Below are positions 1-9,822 of a stretch of 64,000 bases of DNA, piece after piece (position 1 is the stretch's first letter; each line of letters begins with the position of its first letter). Source of the stretch: Zasmidium citrigriseum (Eukaryota; Ascomycota; Dothideomycetes; Mycosphaerellales; Mycosphaerellaceae); NCBI GenBank assembly GCA_002786025.1, contig NHNW01000026.1, forward strand, positions 186,001-250,000, given 5' to 3'. A program made the translations under genes and the position numbers. Below the pieces are notes generated by a model. The model had not been told where the DNA came from and made no database searches. It worked only from the letters and a program-made list of their open reading frames with translations.

Positions 1-464
1 CCATGGAAGTCACGATCCAACTCCTCGAGAACGCAATGACCGAAACCATCAAGAAAGACGACAAGCAGCGGAAATTCCTGATCGATGGCTTCCCGCGAAA
101 AATGGACCAGGCGACGGCGTTTGAGGAGAAAGTCGTCAAGAGTCAGTTTACCTTGTTTTTCGATTGTCCGGAGGAGACGATGCGGGAGAGATTGTTGAAT
201 AGGGGCAAGACGAGCGGACGGGCGGATGATAACGAGGAGAGTATTAAGAAGAGGTTCAGGACTTTTGTCGAGACGAGTATGCCTGTGGTGGAGAATTTTG
301 AGAAGGAAGGGAGGGTTGTGAGGGTTGATGCTAGGCCCGGGCCGGAGGAGGTTTATGAGGATGTGAAGAGGCAGTTTGCGTCCAGGGGGATTCATCCTGT
401 TGCGGAGGGAGAGAAGAAGGGGTTGGTGGAGAAGGTGAAGGAGAAGGTTAAGGGGAGCTCGTAG
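1..464 (+). CDS. URA6: UMP/CMP (uridylate) kinase, 3' part
   Basis: This is the C-terminal part of a nucleoside monophosphate kinase that phosphorylates UMP and CMP (and dUMP/dCMP) with ATP in pyrimidine nucleotide synthesis. The frame is open to the left edge. The first ATG, at 3, is probably internal, since family members continue PMEVTI..LL there, so the P-loop lies outside the window. Visible family blocks are LIDGFPRKMDQA (NMP binding and core), LFFDCPEETMRERLLNRG (strand plus LID start), SGRADDN in the LID, and a helix ending in VVENFEKEGRVVRVDA. The C-terminus is a Lys/Glu-rich tail. No intron is seen in the visible part. Identification as Ura6 rather than adenylate kinase rests on the SGRADDN LID without a zinc finger. 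Confidence 0.9.
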   Translation, partial: MEVTIQLLENAMTETIKKDDKQRKFLIDGFPRKMDQATAFEEKVVKSQFTLFFDCPEETMRERLLNRGKTSGRADDNEESIKKRFRTFVETSMPVVENFEKEGRVVRVDARPGPEEVYEDVKRQFASRGIHPVAEGEKKGLVEKVKEKVKGSS

Positions 465-666
465 ACGACAGAATTGGGGACTGTTGGGATACAGGGAACA
501 TAGAGCGTACTGACTGCATCCAAGGTGGTGTTGAAGGCACACAGAGATCGCCTCTCTCGAATCTACATCTATTCCGTTCACTCATGCGCCTTTCCATACG
601 CCACGCTTGAAACAAACACACCTTCCCACCCACCGACGACAGTCTAGCGTACTCTCTCATTCGTTT

Positions 667-3050
667 CTAGAACCCCTTCTTCAACCCATCACAATACCCC
701 GGGCTCGAATCCTTCTTTCCCTCCACCCACGCAACAATCGTCAATGCAGTCGTATAACTCATCATCAAGAATCCGAAAATCACCAGCAAAACATCCACGA
801 CCCGTTGCCACCTCCGGGTCGCCACCACGCGGTAATGCATCAATGGCTAAAAACATCACAAGTCAGCAAAAAATCCTCGTCCCGTTTCTTAGCGTTGATG
901 GGAGAACTTACAGGGTATATATACACCAACGGGATGCAGGCGAAACTGCCGACGAGTGAGACGAATTTATCCAAATCATTCGCACCCGCCCAAGCAATAC
1001 ACGCACAAAGCGCGACCATGAAGAAGCGGAAGATGTTTTTCTTCCACTTGATCCAGGGGTTATATTTCCCCGTCCGAGAGAAAAGTTGCTGGCTGGTGAT
1101 CTCAATCGCCGGATAGATCTGCAGCGGCGTGGAAAGCAGAATGGCGAGGGAGTAGATAAACTGCACAGCATTGACAAGTTTGTCATCCTGCGGCATATTC
1201 AAGAGGATGACGGTCTTGGTGTGGGAGCCGTAAGCCGCGTAAGAGAGAGCTCCAGCGGAGATGAAGACGACGGTGATGATGATCATGACGGTGCCCATGA
1301 CGCGGGGGAATTTCTTGGGCTCCGCCATGCCGGATTGGATGGGGATGACGAGGCCGACGCCCTCAAAAGTGAAAATCGCGGTTCCGATGAGGAGAGTCCA
1401 GGATTGTGCGTTGAAATTTTTGTAGTCGCCGAAGCCGTGCTGCGCGACGATGGTATAGACGTCGTAGTAGTAGACGTAGACGAGACCGAGGAGGATGAAG
1501 AGGTCGGCGAGGAGGGCCATCTTTTGGATGTGGTTGATGTTGCGGTAGAGACTTAGCGGGAGGAAGATGATCATCTGGGCGAGGATCATGAAGCCGACGT
1601 TCACGTCTGAGCGGCAGCGTGTTACGGCGAGGACGAAGGCCCGGAGGTTTTCGGCGACGAAGACGATGTAGGCGCTGCTGAAGCCGATTTGGGAGATGAC
1701 CAGGGAGAAGTTGATCAGGTTGCGGAAGTAGGCGCCGTAGATTTTGCCGCCCATGTCGCCGAAGGAGGCGTGGACTTTTAGGCGAATGCTGACCAGGAGG
1801 ATGAAGCAGTAGTAGGATAGGGCGGCGATGAAGAGGAGGACCAGGTTTGAGAAGAGCATGCCGCCGTTGAGGTATGCTCGAGGGAGGAAAAGCACGCCGG
1901 TTCCAACGAAGGACTTAAGCAGAAGCATGGCAGCTCCGAAAGGTGTGCCTTTGCCCTCTGCTCGAATCTTTCGCTTGCGTTTCCGTTTGCCGGGGGTGAG
2001 AAGTGCAGAGTCCTCGCCCCATTCGCGGTCGGATCGGTCGTCGTCTGCATCGGTTGTCGCTTCGTAGGCATCGGATGAGAAGTATTCGTCTGCTTCCAGA
2101 ACTTCGTCATCCTCTTCCAGCTCTTCACCAGCGAAGTGGCCATACAATGTTAGGAATTCGATAAAGTTATTCGTCACAAACTGAGGTCGGGTCGGTTCAC
2201 CAGCAGGTCCAGCAGAAGGCCGATTGACCGTCCCATATCCTCTCCTTGGATTAATACTCGACGGCGCAGGCGAAGCGGCCGCTCTCCGCAAATGATCCCG
2301 TCTGAAACCACCAGGCTTCTGTATGAACGATATATCATCCCCATCTCCGTCCGCATCCGTCTTGGGCTGGCTATAACTCATACTCCTTCTCAACTTCCCG
2401 CCATCTCTTTCCTGCTCACGCTCCCTCTTCTCCGCATACCGATAAATATGTCGATGCGTATCCCCACCCTGCAGCTGCAAACTCGAAAACTCCCCCTCGT
2501 CCACCGGTCCAGACCCCGCTGGCTGCTCAGCAGGAAACTGACTCCCCCTCTTAAAAGAGCCCGGCTCCGAGCCCGCCTGCGAAGGATTCACCAAATGCCG
2601 TTTCAACACCTCAATATCCTCTTTCACGCTCGGACTCCGTCCCAACTGCGTCTGATACGACTGCGGTGCGAAGGACTCGTATCCTCCAGTCTTATCACCT
2701 GCACCTCGGACGGGACTCTCATACCGCTTCGTGCCCTGGGATTCTCGCATCCCGCCAAACCTCGACGGCGACTGTCCTCCAGACCCTCGCAGAGCTTGGG
2801 AGAGGGAGGAGGGTCCCGGGCCGGGGACTGAGGTGCCGGACGCACCGGCCAGCGGCTCGTTGCTGCCATCGCCCGGCTGGATACTTGGCGTCGAGCGGCC
2901 GGACGGCGAGCCTGCGGCGATGGGCGTGCGGGCTAGCCGGGCGGTGGTCGATGCGCGGGAGGGGGAGCCTACAACGCTGCTGGCGTCGGCTTGAGAGGCG
3001 GTAGAGAAGCTGCCGGAGGGGATGGGACGGGCTTTGGAGGAGGACGACAT
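667..3050 (-). CDS. Vacuolar amino acid transporter, AAAP family (AVT3/AVT4-like)
   Basis: A proton-coupled amino acid transporter of the AAAP (Aa_trans) family, probably on the vacuole membrane and exporting amino acids to the cytosol, as known for yeast Avt3/Avt4. There are two exons, 912-3050 and 667-846, with a 65 bp intron (donor GTAAGT, acceptor TAG) near the 3' end. Reading through the intron would lose the last transmembrane helix. The spliced protein is 772 residues. The first ~370 residues are Ser/Pro/Gly-rich and probably disordered, as in Avt3-type proteins, with an acidic patch and a KRKRKRK basic run just before the membrane domain. The core starts at TPFGAAMLLLKSFVGTGVLF, the family's first helix, and has about 11 hydrophobic spans. 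The 3' end lies close to the UMP kinase gene, tail to tail. Confidence 0.9.
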
Positions 3051-3624
3051 GGCGGTGTTGGTGTTTTGTTGGCCGAGTGTATACAGACAGACTCTTGTAG
3101 GATGTGTTGGGCTGGCTTATCGGGCAAGGAATTGATAAGGCCGTGCACGTGCGGCTTTAGATGGGGTCAGACGACACTTTGCTCGCATCCATCCCACTGC
3201 TATGACGGCGGTGAGGTCGCGTGGCAGATTTTCATGTGATTGTGTTCACCTGACGTTGGCTCTGAATTTGCCAATGCGGCATGACCATCGATTTGGGTTG
3301 AGGTCCGTTCCGAGGTCCGGTTCTCGGTAGCGCCTGCCCTTTGTGTGCAGCCTTGTCGTGAGCGTGCATTGTCTCGGCGTGCGTCTGGCCAATCGAACAA
3401 AAGGCATTGTTCATCGAGTCAGGACGCCACAATTGTAGGGAGATCAGTGAGAGAAATAGTATTCAAAGAGTCTCTTGAATTCTGCGAAGACAATACCATC
3501 TATTCAGTGCTCCACCCAATGTCTCTATCCAATTCATGCATTTGCAAAGCACCAAAGCAAAAGGGTATCTTCCGTGTTCCAAAACGCCTAAATTCCAAAC
3601 CAGTTGCAAATCTCCAACCAAAGC
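3051..3624. other. Intergenic: upstream region of the vacuolar transporter
   Basis: 574 bp between two minus-strand genes. It must hold the promoter of the vacuolar transporter gene (start 3050) and the 3' end of the amidoligase-like gene (stop 3625). Only short overlapping open frames are present, with no recognisable protein, RNA gene or repeat. Confidence 0.6.
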
Positions 3625-5139
3625 TCAAATCGAAAAGCGGCGTGCAGAAGCCTTGAACTCCTCCTCTCCTTCGTCAATGCGGCGACAATCCTTCTGTTCG
3701 ATGACCCAAGTCGTCTTCTCTCCCCAAGCAGGTCTATCGGGGAACTCAGGAGATTCTGACTTGCCCACCTGCGACACCGAATCATCGGGCTCCAGCTCTT
3801 CGTCGGAGACCTCCCACATGCTCGGCGTGCTGGAAGGAATCGAACGACCAGGCGAGACGGGCGAGCCGCTGTCGTCCTCGCTGCTCAGCATCAGAGCGGT
3901 CTTGTACGAGTACATGCTCTCATACGAGTAGATCGGTAGAGTCGTGCCTGGCATGGCATGGGGGGCGCCAGCAGGGAGCCATCCGTACTCGCCACTGAGA
4001 AGCTTCGCAGTCACCGACGCAGCGACAGTCGTGCCATTGCAGCTGAGGAGACGCTCTTTTGCCGCGTGCCGGAGGAGCTCGAACATTGGATGGTAGTAGG
4101 CTGAATTTACGGCGGAGTTGTAAATGTCGCACTCGTAATGACCGTGTGCAGCCAACACCTGCGTGTAGTGCTGGATCGTCTCTGGCTTTGCTCCAACATC
4201 GGCGAGGATCTGTGGCAGCAAGTGGTGCAAGTCGTACCACTTGTCGCTGTAATAGTCTTGAAGGTCTGTGGCATCAGCTTCCGTCACCCACTCGATGATG
4301 GACTCGATTAGGTCCAGCCACGCAAGAACTTCCTCGGCATTGAGAGTGGCAACACGTTGGCTGAACTCGAGCGTGCGGTTTGCCGCGCACTCTCTGCCCA
4401 TCAAGAGTCTGTCGACTTTGATGTGCGACTTGATGATGGGAAAATAAGCAAGGCAGTCCCTCAGCTGACTCCAGCCGAAAGTCGGGTCGGACAAGAGGTT
4501 GAAGAACCAAAGGGCGTCCATGGGTCCGTAGCGGATGCGATGGGCATGCTGGATACTGTCGATAGCCCGCTCGAAGATCGTAAAGAACTGCAGGATGCGC
4601 TTGACATGAATCGGAGAAATGCCCCGACTCGGGAGCCCACTGCCGATATGGATCTGTAGGCTGCATTTCTTGTTCGTGTAGAGTGCCAGGATCCCATCGT
4701 CGCCTCCACGCCTGTTAATGGCGTTGAGACGAGCGAGAACGCAACGGATCTCGCTCTCAGAGCTGTACCACGGGTTGTGATCGGGTAGCTCGCCCTCGTT
4801 ATTGAACAGCTTGTGGTCTGGGACTCCCGAGTATCGTCCCGGCGAGCTCAGTGAGAAAGTACAGAGGCAGAGGTTGCGGCCAGAAAGCAGCGCAGCCGAC
4901 TTCTCCTCCTCTGAGATGGGGATAGTCCAGCTCTCGTAGAAGCTCCAGACTGGGTCAGCGTACTTCTTTCTCGACACTTTCAGGGCGTGCGAGTGGGTTT
5001 GCCGGCAGCCAGGGATGTCGCAGTTGCCGAGAATGGGTGCAGAGAGGGCGTTGGAAATGCTGTTGCGGACCTGCTCGGTCGAGAGGTGTCGCTCATAGGC
5101 GACTACAAAGTCGATCTTGATGCCGTGCGACGGTTTCAT
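3625..5139 (-). CDS. Putative amidoligase-domain protein
   Basis: A 504-residue intronless protein that I place tentatively in the fungal amidoligase (ATP-grasp/GCS-like) group. Support: an N-terminal GIKIDFVVAYERHLS segment resembling the 'G(V/I)E(I/L)EF' start of these enzymes, and SLQIHIGSGLPSRGISP followed by a helix with FERAIDSIQHAHRIR, resembling the 'LHVHVG...FE..ID..HP..R' core. Family members are thought to form amide bonds between carboxylates and amines; the substrate here is unknown. In the first block the usual acidic residue is weak (IDF rather than IEF), so activity is uncertain. The C-terminal ~110 residues are Ser/Pro/Glu-rich and probably disordered. The frame extends upstream to 5220 without ATG; the first in-frame ATG, at 5139, fits the domain start. 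Confidence 0.5.
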   Translation of the reverse strand: MKPSHGIKIDFVVAYERHLSTEQVRNSISNALSAPILGNCDIPGCRQTHSHALKVSRKKYADPVWSFYESWTIPISEEEKSAALLSGRNLCLCTFSLSSPGRYSGVPDHKLFNNEGELPDHNPWYSSESEIRCVLARLNAINRRGGDDGILALYTNKKCSLQIHIGSGLPSRGISPIHVKRILQFFTIFERAIDSIQHAHRIRYGPMDALWFFNLLSDPTFGWSQLRDCLAYFPIIKSHIKVDRLLMGRECAANRTLEFSQRVATLNAEEVLAWLDLIESIIEWVTEADATDLQDYYSDKWYDLHHLLPQILADVGAKPETIQHYTQVLAAHGHYECDIYNSAVNSAYYHPMFELLRHAAKERLLSCNGTTVAASVTAKLLSGEYGWLPAGAPHAMPGTTLPIYSYESMYSYKTALMLSSEDDSGSPVSPGRSIPSSTPSMWEVSDEELEPDDSVSQVGKSESPEFPDRPAWGEKTTWVIEQKDCRRIDEGEEEFKASARRFSI

Positions 5140-7272
5140 TTTCGAGGTTGCGATGTTGGTGTTTTTGGAGCTGGCGTTGATGGCTGAGGGACTCGATGGT
5201 CTCTGGAAAGGTTGCGACACTGCCTGCTTGCTTGAGAGAGGGGGGGGGGAGGAAGAGCTGATGGGTTGGAGTCTGTGGAGCGAGTGGTTGCGGTTCGAGG
5301 TCCAGTTGATGGAGTGGATGTTTGGAGTAGTAGGAGGTGTAGGCTCAAAGGTCTACTTAAAGGGCGAAGGGCGACGCCTCGACGCTCTGGTGACTGACCG
5401 CAAGTGAATCTCCATGTTTCTCGCCGGTGAATCGGGCCAGGCCGCCGTATAGCGTAAGTGAATCTTCAAAGTGTGTATAGGACGAGAGCGTCCTTTTAAG
5501 CCAGCTAGAGGGTAGTAGCGCTGTTGTTATAAGATCTATCATCGTCTGTCAACATGTTTGCCGCTCATCTTTCTCTTAGGGAACAAATGGTTTGGTGTTG
5601 TGCTTCAAAGAATGCAAAGACGTGTGAAAGACGACTTGTGAGCAGACCTGCCTTGACAGACTCCTTCGAGACCTTTTGAGGGGGCCATAACACAGCTGTG
5701 GCCTTTTCTGTGGCCACCAATAGTCCACTAGGACATTCAGGCTGCTTGAACAATCTTACAACAGATCAGGTCTCTTAAATGGCCGTGTGCGTTATTTGAG
5801 CGGTGCCGGGTGGACGAGGCATCTGAGGAATGCAATCGATGTTCAGACGCTCCCGCCATGGGCCGTGGACATTCGCGGGCGTGACCGGTCTGCCTTCTCC
5901 TCGACGTGGCAATTTTGGCGTCCTGTCGAGACGGATAGACAATCCAGGATCGGATCCCTGGACACATGGAGGAAAGGCTTCATCCCCGAAAGCACCCTTT
6001 CTCGCGGAAGTACAGCCCATCCAAGGCAGTGCTGGACCTCTTCACCGTGCAGCCCGGCCATGCTGTCTTGGAGAGAGAAGGTCGATGCTCTAAGGCCTTA
6101 GCCATGGGCGTTGGAACTTGCTGGGCCCTGCGAGCGTACTCTCTTCTAGAAGTCGGCATCGCGGCATCCTGCTGGGATCCGGAAGATGGGCCAGTATCGC
6201 ACCGTGCATGAAGCCTGATGAGAAAGAGCTCTATCTTTCTGCGACTCTGTCATGTCAGCCCAAAAACAGCATGAAGTGCCTCCCAACTCCCCTCCCATGC
6301 CAAACCCCACACTGTCGATCCTCCACCTCAAACCGACCCCATGGAGAAACCCACGCGCCAGGTCGACATCTGTGCCGCATGCAAGCAAGCAGCAGGTTCA
6401 TATTCTTTATGCAAACTCGCCTCATGCACCCGATCCGGACTTTCAAACGCAAGAGACTCCGATGACAGGTCAAGGTTAAGATGGCAGACGTCGTCTTATC
6501 TTGTCCATGCCCTGTCGATCCGGCTTCGATTGCTTTGGGTTAGGCCGTTGTGCAAAGCAACTTTAGAGTTTGGGCATGTGCTTGGGGTTGTTGTGGGGAT
6601 GGCGATGCTGTCTGGGAGAGGGGAAAGTCTTGTACCGAGAGTGAGGTGTTGTACTCATGAGAGCGTAGTACTCGAGGCCACCAGCTCTATCAAGTCATTC
6701 TGATAACATTGAAGGAAAAAAAGACGTCGAAACAAACTTCCTCCCCCACACAGACATCAACACGGAGCGGGGGTGGAGTTGTGGAGAAGCTTGACTGTTT
6801 TGCCGCAAGAGCCGGCGACGCCTTTCCCGACGTCGTCTCCTCTTCCAGCTCCTTCCTACCAAAACCACTTCCTATTCCAACTCTCCCGCCTCTGCCATTG
6901 GCCTCTCCCCGCTTTACCTATAGCACGGATGGCGCCGAGCCGATGAAGAAGCAAAGCTACTCTTCCTCCGGACTGGAGATGCCACGCCGGTACGCGCCTA
7001 ATTCGACACCGTGATTGCGTCGTGGCTGGCAGGCCAATCGTCGATACAGCTTCGTGTGCTTTGATCCACCTGTCGAGCTCTGATATGGGCCGAGCGTGTT
7101 GATCTGAGCGTTGCGTTCGGGAATACGATGCAGTAAGTGTGCAGACGACCCGAGGGTTGATCTTTATGTATGTTCATATACCTCAGTTGCCCTGCTTTTG
7201 TGCTCGTTCCTCCTCTTTCTCCTTTGAAGTCGGACACGTGCCCTCTGGAAAAGCTGTTGGACTGCCTTCGTC
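5140..7272. other. 2.1 kb gene-poor interval
   Basis: No protein family could be recognised here. It includes a G-homopolymer/GA-rich tract near 5233-5250, in the upstream region of the amidoligase-like gene, and a GC-rich stretch about 5775-6100 that is open in several frames on both strands, none resembling a known protein. The last ~500 bp is CT-rich and probably promoter and 5' leader of the acetate transporter gene. A non-coding RNA or a lineage-specific gene cannot be excluded. Confidence 0.5.
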
Positions 7273-8328
7273 ATGGACCCCGAACTCAGGATGCACAAGT
7301 CTGAAGACGCCGATTTTGCCAACGGCAACAGTCCCAATGGCTCCTCCGGGATGCCTACCTTGCAGCAGGTACAGACCGCCGGCAGCATCACCATCACCCC
7401 AGAGATGTTCGAGCGGATGTATCTAGCTCCAGAGAACAAGGTCTCCGGCGACTTGAGACGTATTCTCGGTGAGCCCAAATCCATACCCTCAAACCCCTCC
7501 ACAACCCATCCTAACTCCTCACAGGTAACCCAACCCCCATCGGTCTCGGCGGCTTCCTCATCGCCTACTGCCCCCTCATCTTCTCCATCCTCGAATGGCG
7601 AGGCTACACCGGTCTCGGCGCCGCAACAATCGGAACCTACTATTTCAGCGGTGGTTTGATCGCCATCATCGCCTGCATTTTCGAGTTCATTCTGGGCAAT
7701 ACCTTCCCCGCGACGTTCTTTGGTGTCTATGGTGGATATTTCTTGTCTTATGGAGCGACATTCACTCCGTATTTCAATGCGTACTCGGCGTATGCTTCGC
7801 AGGACCCGACGGGGAGTGGAGAGATGGCGCCGGCGTTTCAGGCTGGTCTTGGTGAGTATTTGTAGAGTGTTGGTGGGGTGAGGGTTGAGCTGATAGTTTG
7901 GTGCAGGATTTTGGAACTTGATGATGACCATCTTCACCCTTTACTGCACTATCTGCGCGCTGCGGACTAATGTCATGTTCTGCGCGGCGTTCTTCTTCCT
8001 GATGCTTACATTCATGCTGGTGGCTGCGGCGGAGTGGGTCTCCATCCAGCCGGGCATGCTCGCGACTGGAAAAGCACTGCAGACCGTGAGTTTTCCTCCT
8101 GGACGAGAGTCCCAATTGGACGTCTTTTTACTGACATCTGACCAGGCTGGCGGCGCCTGTGGTTTCGTCGTCCTCGTGATTGGCTGGTATCTCGAATTGG
8201 CCCTGATGCTCACCACCGTTGACTTCCCCTACAACCTGCCCGTCTTCGATCTCAGCGGTGTTGTACCCAGCGGAACGGAGATGAGGAAGAAGAAGAAGGG
8301 CAAGAAGGATCTCGAGAAGGGCGAATAA
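7273..8328 (+). CDS. Acetate/ammonia transporter, GPR1/FUN34/YaaH family
   Basis: Plasma membrane protein of the family containing yeast Ady2/Ato and Yarrowia Gpr1, which move acetate or ammonium with protons. Four exons: 7273-7468, 7525-7851, 7907-8085 and 8146-8328. The introns are 54-60 bp with GTGAGC/GTGAGT donors. The product is 294 residues. Exon 2 begins inside the family signature GNPTPIGLGGF (NPxPxGL). Six hydrophobic spans follow, including the FFGVYGGYFLSYGATF segment after helix 3. The N-terminal ~65 residues are hydrophilic; the C-terminus is a Lys-rich tail (KKKKKGKKD). The split-codon phases join correctly at each junction (G|GT, G|GA, phase 0), so the model is well supported. 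Ligand (acetate versus ammonium) cannot be told from sequence. Confidence 0.92.
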
Positions 8329-8982
8329 GCTCCGCGCCGATAATCATGCTAGTGAATAAGTTTGCGGTTCCCAGCGGGGTCGGGAGGCTGGTAATGCCTC
8401 GGGAGTATACCCGTCAATGTGGCACGTTGAAGAAGCTTGAAAAGATCTTTGTAAATGATGAGACCAAGGCGAGAGATGAATGTATCAAGTGAAACGATCA
8501 ACTCCATCTTGTTATTCGAGCTCATTCTGTCGACCGTCTGCATCAGGCGAGGACGGTCTCGAAGCCGGCAGCTTGCATTTCGGGAACCGTAGTGGCAGCC
8601 GCCAAGCCCGTCACATGCAAACTTTTGAATCATGCACATCAACCAGCGTCGTCGAGAACGTTGCAGTACAGCATCGAACACCTCTATCTCACAAGCTTGA
8701 ATCTGCATAACTTAACCATATTCGCCAAAGACCTAGACAATGGGGGCCCTAGCATAGTCAACACGGTCTCCCAAAGCCAAGGCTCCGGACTCCAATCCTC
8801 GCAACTTAGAGCTCTCTTGCCCATGGCGCCCAGCCCATGAATACGCATAGCTCCGGTACACTTCGTTCACCACGCGGGCTCTCAAAGAACCAGTCAATAT
8901 ATATAGATCTACCTATCTATGCGAATTTCAATGATGAAGAGGTCACTCTTGCCCTCCCGTCAACCAAAAGCCCACAACCGCC
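8329..8982. other. Intergenic region with promoter of the small membrane protein gene
   Basis: 654 bp between two plus-strand genes. It holds the terminator region of the acetate transporter and, at its right end, a TATA-like element (8898-8905). Only short shadow open frames are present. Confidence 0.5.
8898..8905 (+). promoter_or_regulatory. TATA-like element
   Basis: TATATATA about 78 bases before the ATG of the small membrane protein gene at 8983. Position and sequence fit a core promoter element; no other evidence. Confidence 0.35.
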
Positions 8983-9441
8983 ATGACTACCGAATCAACA
9001 ATCTCAAGCATCGTCCCCCTCCTCCTGATCACCTTCTTCAGCCTGATCACTCTCTACGGCGTTCTGGGCTTCTATCATCCACACAACAGCAACCGCGAAG
9101 CTCTTCAACTCCAGGACTGGAATAACGCACCAGATCGAGTGAGTGCGAACTTCCTCGACGTCCCCGACGCACAAACCTGCTGCAGAGCCCTCTTCAATCC
9201 GTCCGGAACCATGAAGTCAGAAGACGTCGACATCCTTTGCAGCTTGCATGCGAAGGAGATCATGGAGAAGTGTGAGATGGATGGGGAGGGGAGAGGGATT
9301 GTGGGGTGTGTTGGAGAGTTTTTGCGGGAGTTGGGAGTCGATGAGAAGGTGACGGGGAAGGAGGAAGTACGAAGGCTTGCATTGAAGAATGGTGACGTGG
9401 GTGTGGAGAGGGAGGATGCGAGGTGGAGGCTTTGGGATTAG
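8983..9441 (+). CDS. Small single-pass membrane protein, unknown function
   Basis: A 152-residue intronless protein I do not recognise. Residues about 9-28 (ISSIVPLLLITFFSLITLYG) form one strong hydrophobic segment that could be a signal anchor. The rest is hydrophilic with several cysteines (a CC pair near residue 67, then three more), ending in a charged, Glu/Arg-rich tail. The gene is compact, has a TATA-like element upstream, and converges on the NF-X1 gene. Its ATG is in a favourable context (CCGCCATG). Confidence 0.6.
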   Translation: MTTESTISSIVPLLLITFFSLITLYGVLGFYHPHNSNREALQLQDWNNAPDRVSANFLDVPDAQTCCRALFNPSGTMKSEDVDILCSLHAKEIMEKCEMDGEGRGIVGCVGEFLRELGVDEKVTGKEEVRRLALKNGDVGVEREDARWRLWD

Positions 9442-9822
9442 ACCAGTCTCAGTGCGTTCATCTGAGGGACGACTTGGTCGGCTTGTCGACGAAGCAGCAT
9501 CACCAACACCTGAAGCCATAGAGAGACATCGTCGTCAAGACTTACCATCATCAAAGCAATTGGTTTCTGCCCGAGCAGCAATGCAAAGCCAAGATGAACC
9601 AGGGTGTCGTTGGGTGGGTTGCACGTCGGCAGAAACTAAATTTCTCGTTCCCAAGGCTTGGTGAGATCTATGAAGCCAAGCCCGCGAAAGATGCTGACGA
9701 ATGTTAGCTTGGCGATATGTGAAATCGAGGAACGCGCGTAGGATAGCTTTGGATTGTGGTGTACTGTAGGTCCACTATAGCGAAGCCAACTGTGCCCATG
9801 AATTTACCATGGTTATGCGAGT

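Noticed and set aside
5775..6101. Open frames of 72-104 codons on both strands
   Set aside because: Several frames are open at once in GC-rich sequence, with no family resemblance and no consistent start; reported only as an unexplained gap.
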